From Amycolatopsis bullii (GTDB lineage Bacteria; Actinomycetota; Actinomycetes; Mycobacteriales; Pseudonocardiaceae): 64,000 bases of DNA. Position 1 is the stretch's first letter; each line of letters begins with the position of its first letter. Location of the stretch: contig NZ_BNAW01000054.1 of the NCBI RefSeq assembly GCF_014654205.1, positions 1-64,000 on the forward strand, written 5' to 3'. Below, piece after piece: positions 60,635 to 64,000 of the stretch. Below the pieces are notes generated by a model, which was not told the origin of the DNA, did no database searches, and saw nothing but the letters and a program-made list of their open reading frames with translations. The position numbers were made by a program, and so were the translations under genes.

Positions 60635-60937
60635 CTACTTTCGCCTGAGGAGATCGAGATTCCAGGTCGAGTAGGCGTTCTGCCCGCATCGGTACGTGAC
60701 GATACTCGGATCCCCCTGCATCAGCTGCCGCCCCGCCCACGAGCAGTTCCCGATGGTCCAGTACCAGTCGTAGTACGTCCACTCGTACCCCGCGGCGGCC
60801 TGCAGAACGGCGGCGGGGCCAGCCACGGTCGAGACGGGCGCTGCCTGCGCAACGTCGGCATGAGCCGCGCTTGTCCCCGCCAGCAAGGCGATGCCCGCCG
60901 CCGAGGCGGAGACGGCCATCATGATCGACTTGTGCAC
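60635..60937 (-). CDS. Small secreted protein
   Basis: 100 aa from GTG 60937 with a strong AAGGAGG site 5 nt upstream. Residues 1-27 form a Sec signal peptide (AVSASAAGIALLAGTSAAHA, cleavage after AHA). The mature 73 residues are aromatic-rich (YEWTYYDWYWTIGNCSW) with two cysteines that could form a disulphide. No family recognised. It stands alone and looks intact. Confidence 0.75.
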   Translation of the reverse strand: MHKSIMMAVSASAAGIALLAGTSAAHADVAQAAPVSTVAGPAAVLQAAAGYEWTYYDWYWTIGNCSWAGRQLMQGDPSIVTYRCGQNAYSTWNLDLLRRK

Positions 60938-61788
60938 GATTGCCTCCTTCGCGAAAGCACCTGGACCTGTCCTGTCCAGGCGGTGTGGAAACCACTGTGG
61001 CAATCCACAATTCAGGATCCGCCCAATCTGCGTTAAATCCACTGCTCGCGGTCGGTTCCCGCGCCGTCGCAGTGATCACGGCTTGCGCACAACCTCCGAC
61101 CCGTGGCCGCTGGGCGGCGCGTAGCCCCGCCGTTCGTGGCTCCGATCGTCAAGTCTGTAATGTGCCGCGCCGGCCGGTGGCGTGGTCTCTCGACCTGTAT
61201 ACCGCGCCATCTCATGCCTGCCGGGAAGTACCGCAAGGGGAGCAGCCATCGAGTCAGTGGTTTCAGCCCTGGCGAAGGCCGGAAAACACAAGGACGCGAT
61301 GACGAAGCGATCAGCGAACCGAGGCCGACCTTCCAGATGGCCGTGATCGGCGTCGGCACCTGCCTGGTCGACGTCCCAGAAGGCGCTCGGATCGTCGCCG
61401 TCCGACGTCGGCCCGATACCCTGGGCCTGTCGTCCACAGCGCAAGACTGGCCTGCTCGACCACCCGGTGTCCCGTACTCCTCAGCTCACCGACACCGCCG
61501 CCGAGGTGGTCCGGATGGCGCCGGACCCGAAAGTACTTCGCACGCCGGCTCGGCCACCGAACCGGCCACCGAGGGCACCACCTTCTCGGTGCGCTCCGTC
61601 GACGGGACCTGCTGCAGCCCGGGCTGAACCGGGTTCGACCCCGCCGGCATCAGCAACCAGGGCGCCGCCGGTGGTGGTCGTCGCCTTTGCCGTGGATGTG
61701 GGTTCCCTCAGCAAGCTCCACGTGATCGCGCCCGCCGCACACCTTGCGTGCGCTCCCTCGTCGCTCGCGCCCCGGGGAAGCGTCGGAC
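60938..61788. other. Long intergenic region
   Basis: 850 bp between the secreted protein's promoter side and the 3' end of the AfsR-type gene. Short frames on both strands lack motifs and ribosome sites. The text VVSALAKAGKHKDAMTKRSA (plus, near 61250) is protein-like but short. Nothing can be firmly supported. Confidence 0.3.
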
Positions 61789-64000
61789 TCAACACGCGCT
61801 GTCGTGTCCGGCGGCAACGCTGTTTTCGAGATGGTCGAGTTGCCGCTGGATGCGTTCGGCGTCGCTGTCACGGCCTTGTTCGCGGTACAGCTCCATGGCT
61901 TCCCGCCAGGCGTGGAGGGCGAGCGTGGGACGGCCGAGGGCCAGGTGAGGGTGGCCGGTGCCGTCCAGGACACGGGCGACCTCGACAGTATTACCCAGGG
62001 CACGGAACAAGGCCACGGATTGCTCGTAGAAGTTCAGGGCTTCGTGGTGACGGCCGGTGTGGTGGTCGATGAAGCCGAGGCTGTCCAGGGCTTCGGCTTC
62101 GCCATCCAGATCCTGGTGGCGGCGGTGCAGCGTCAGGGCAGCCTCGCAATGGTTGCGCGCGGTGTCGTAGTCGCCCAGCTGTGCGGCGTACCAGCCGACG
62201 GTGTTGAGCGCGTTCGCCTCCCAGACCGGCTGCTCGAGAGCACGGAAGAGTTCCAGCGCATATCTGCTGTTTTCCAGCGCCAGCCCGGGATCTCCCTGTC
62301 GGGCCCAAGCCCACGCGAGCGTGTCATACGTGCGCGCCTGCTGAAGCCGGTCGCCATGGGCCTGAGCCAAGTCCAGTGCCTGGTGCAGGTGTTCGATGGC
62401 ATTGCTGTGCCGCTGAAGTTCGGCGTGTGCACTACCGAGCAGGCGGTGAGCGAAGATGCGGGCGACCGGATCGTGCAACCGGCCGGCCGCGTCCAGCGCG
62501 GCTCGCCACACGGCGAACTTGTCGTGGCGGTGCCCTCGCCTGCCATGGAAGGTGCTCAACGCCCAAGCCAGGTGCCACACCTTCTGGTCACGGTGCAGGC
62601 GAGCGGCGACGTGCTGGGCGGCGAGCAGGTGCGGATGATGGACGTCCAGCCAGGCCAATGCGTCCGGCAGATCCGCCATCGGCTGGGGTCGCACGCCTGA
62701 GGAGGGCGAGCCCAGCCGGATCGGCGCGCGGTGGGGATCCAGGAGGCGGTCGGCGTTAACGGCGGACTGCAAGTAGAAGTCGACCACCCGGTCCAGCGCT
62801 GCCTGACGTTCGGGCTCCGGCACAGCGGAGGTGAGAGTGGTCGCGTAGGCGCGGATGAGGTCGTGCATGGTGTAGCGGCCCTGCACGTCCCGGTCCAGCA
62901 GGGAGGCGTCCACCAGGGCCTGCAGCGTTCTGTGCGTCTGCTCCGGCGACAGCGCCAAGAGACTGGTAGCGGCGGGCAGCCCGATGTCGGGGCCGGGAGC
63001 GGCACTGAGCAGCGCGAATGCGGTCGCCTCCTGCGGAGCCAGGGCTCGAAGCGACCAGGAGAGCACCGCGGGCACGCTGGCTCCCGGATCGTCCGAGTCG
63101 AGCGCCCCCAGACCCAGCTCGGCGAGCTCGGCCGCCAACGACGCCAGCGACAGAGCGGGCTGGGTGCGAGCGCGCCCGGCCGCGATACCCAGAGCCAGCG
63201 GGAAGCGGCCGCACGAAGCAAGCAGGTCCGCCACTGCTTCCGGCTCCGCATCGACTCGGTCGGCGCCGAGCCGGGAGCGCAGCAATGCGAGTGCTTCGCC
63301 TTTGGTGAGCAGGTCCAGGGGGAAATGCTGGGCACCATGGCCGGCGACCAGGCCGGTCAGGCGATTGCGGCTGGTCACCAGCACCGTGCACGAGCGACCG
63401 CCGGGCAGCAGGGCGCTGACGTGACCGGTGTCGGCGGCGTTGTCGAGCACGATCAGCATCCGCTTACCCGCGACCAGGCTCCGGAACAGGGCGGCTTGTG
63501 CATGCAGATCGGCCGGGAGACGGCCAGGCTCGACGCCCAGTGCATCGAGGAAACCGCGGACCGCAGCGGCAGAGTTCATCGCTTCACCATCCGGGCTAAA
63601 CCCGCGCAGGTCGACAAACAGCTGTCCATCGGGGAAGTCATCGATGTGGCGATGGGCCCAGTGCAGCGCCAGCCAGGTCTTCCCGATACCGCCGGCACCC
63701 GCGATCGCCGAGATCACCACCGTCGCGCCCGGCCCGGCCGTGGTGAACACCGCGTCCAGGTGCTCCAGCTCATCCCGGCGGCCGACGAACGGCAGCGGGG
63801 GTGCGGGCAGTTGCCGAGGCACTGCGGCCGGGCCACTCTCTCGCGCGGGCCGGGACTCGGGAATGACCAGGCTCGAGTCCGCAGAAAGGATGCGGTGGTG
63901 CAGGTCCTGCAATGCCGGGCCCGGGTCGGTACCCAGTTCTTCGGCCAGCTGCCGCCGGGTGCGCTGGTAGTGCTCCAACGCATCGGCCTGGCGTCCCTCG
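61789..64000 (-). CDS. AfsR/SARP-type regulator, 5' end outside the window
   Basis: Second AfsR-like protein. The frame continues past the window edge (EGRQADALEHYQRTRRQLAE), so the SARP DNA-binding domain and most of the BTAD lie outside. Visible are the BTAD end (LAEELGTDPGPALQDLH), NB-ARC with GAGGIGKTWLALHWA and LIVLDNAADT, a helical linker (YTMHDLIRAYA) and C-terminal TPRs (EAEALDSLGFIDHHTGRHHE). It is clearly related in every domain to the protein at 25031. Family role: activation of secondary-metabolite genes. The target is not evident. Confidence 0.9.
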   Translation of the reverse strand, partial: EGRQADALEHYQRTRRQLAEELGTDPGPALQDLHHRILSADSSLVIPESRPARESGPAAVPRQLPAPPLPFVGRRDELEHLDAVFTTAGPGATVVISAIAGAGGIGKTWLALHWAHRHIDDFPDGQLFVDLRGFSPDGEAMNSAAAVRGFLDALGVEPGRLPADLHAQAALFRSLVAGKRMLIVLDNAADTGHVSALLPGGRSCTVLVTSRNRLTGLVAGHGAQHFPLDLLTKGEALALLRSRLGADRVDAEPEAVADLLASCGRFPLALGIAAGRARTQPALSLASLAAELAELGLGALDSDDPGASVPAVLSWSLRALAPQEATAFALLSAAPGPDIGLPAATSLLALSPEQTHRTLQALVDASLLDRDVQGRYTMHDLIRAYATTLTSAVPEPERQAALDRVVDFYLQSAVNADRLLDPHRAPIRLGSPSSGVRPQPMADLPDALAWLDVHHPHLLAAQHVAARLHRDQKVWHLAWALSTFHGRRGHRHDKFAVWRAALDAAGRLHDPVARIFAHRLLGSAHAELQRHSNAIEHLHQALDLAQAHGDRLQQARTYDTLAWAWARQGDPGLALENSRYALELFRALEQPVWEANALNTVGWYAAQLGDYDTARNHCEAALTLHRRHQDLDGEAEALDSLGFIDHHTGRHHEALNFYEQSVALFRALGNTVEVARVLDGTGHPHLALGRPTLALHAWREAMELYREQGRDSDAERIQRQLDHLENSVAAGHDSAC

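Noticed and set aside
60938..61788. Several 100-180 codon frames before the last AfsR-type gene
   Set aside because: Overlapping on both strands, with no ribosome sites and no motifs. They look like chance frames in GC-rich DNA.

Overview
The window is very GC-rich DNA with strong GC3 codon bias, GTG/TTG starts, SARP/AfsR and LAL-type LuxR regulators, a modular polyketide synthase and LamG/RHS secreted proteins. This points to a filamentous actinomycete, most likely of the Pseudonocardiaceae (Amycolatopsis-like). The genus is an inference. There are no rRNA genes, complete tRNA genes or CRISPR arrays. The GC bias makes many false antisense reading frames, so the calls rest on protein motifs, overlaps and ribosome binding sites.

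Layout. (1) 1-10.4 kb is the edge of a secondary-metabolite cluster: a truncated type I PKS (KS-AT-DH-KR, malonyl type), an FAD-dependent halogenase in the same operon, a divergent Na+/H+ antiporter and a LAL regulator. A repeat-rich candidate operator lies between halogenase and antiporter. (2) 10.4-14.0 kb is a graveyard: a frameshifted short-chain dehydrogenase, a LamG scrap, a serine recombinase lacking its catalytic N-terminus, a tRNA-Leu 3'-end-like att block and an ISL3 scrap. (3) 13.5-30.6 kb looks like one integrated element. It is bounded by two direct repeats of the tRNA-Leu-like block about 17.1 kb apart and has an intact serine recombinase at its right end. Its cargo is a translationally coupled LamG/RHS secreted pair and a divergent AfsR-type regulator. 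(4) 31-41 kb holds two convergent copies of a membrane-TPR-CHAT-ClpN caspase-like protease system. One is a single 1354-aa protein preceded by an overlapping 252-aa partner gene. The other is split into two genes joined by an ATGA overlap. Degraded McrBC and IS5 pieces follow. (5) 42-50 kb has an AT-rich foreign membrane protein, broken fragments, a trypsin-like protease with a 340-aa partner, and an 806-aa protein with a PD-(D/E)xK-like core. (6) 50.8-53.4 kb holds two head-to-head IS110 transposases, one with an in-frame stop. (7) 53.9-60.3 kb has a STAND-type ATPase with identical tandem TPR repeats, a NYN nuclease-like gene, and a mosaic of broken genes (a second STAND/TPR protein, extradiol dioxygenase, pentadienoate hydratase, YaaC-like). 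(8) 60.6-64 kb has a small secreted protein and a second AfsR-type regulator cut by the window edge.

How it fits together. The left 10 kb is a coherent biosynthetic locus. The remainder reads as an island built by repeated insertion at one att site. It is rich in proteases and signal-transduction ATPases typical of actinobacterial conflict (defence or regulated-death) loci. The most promising unexplained system is the CHAT-ClpN protease with its overlapping 252-aa partner, present in fused and split forms.
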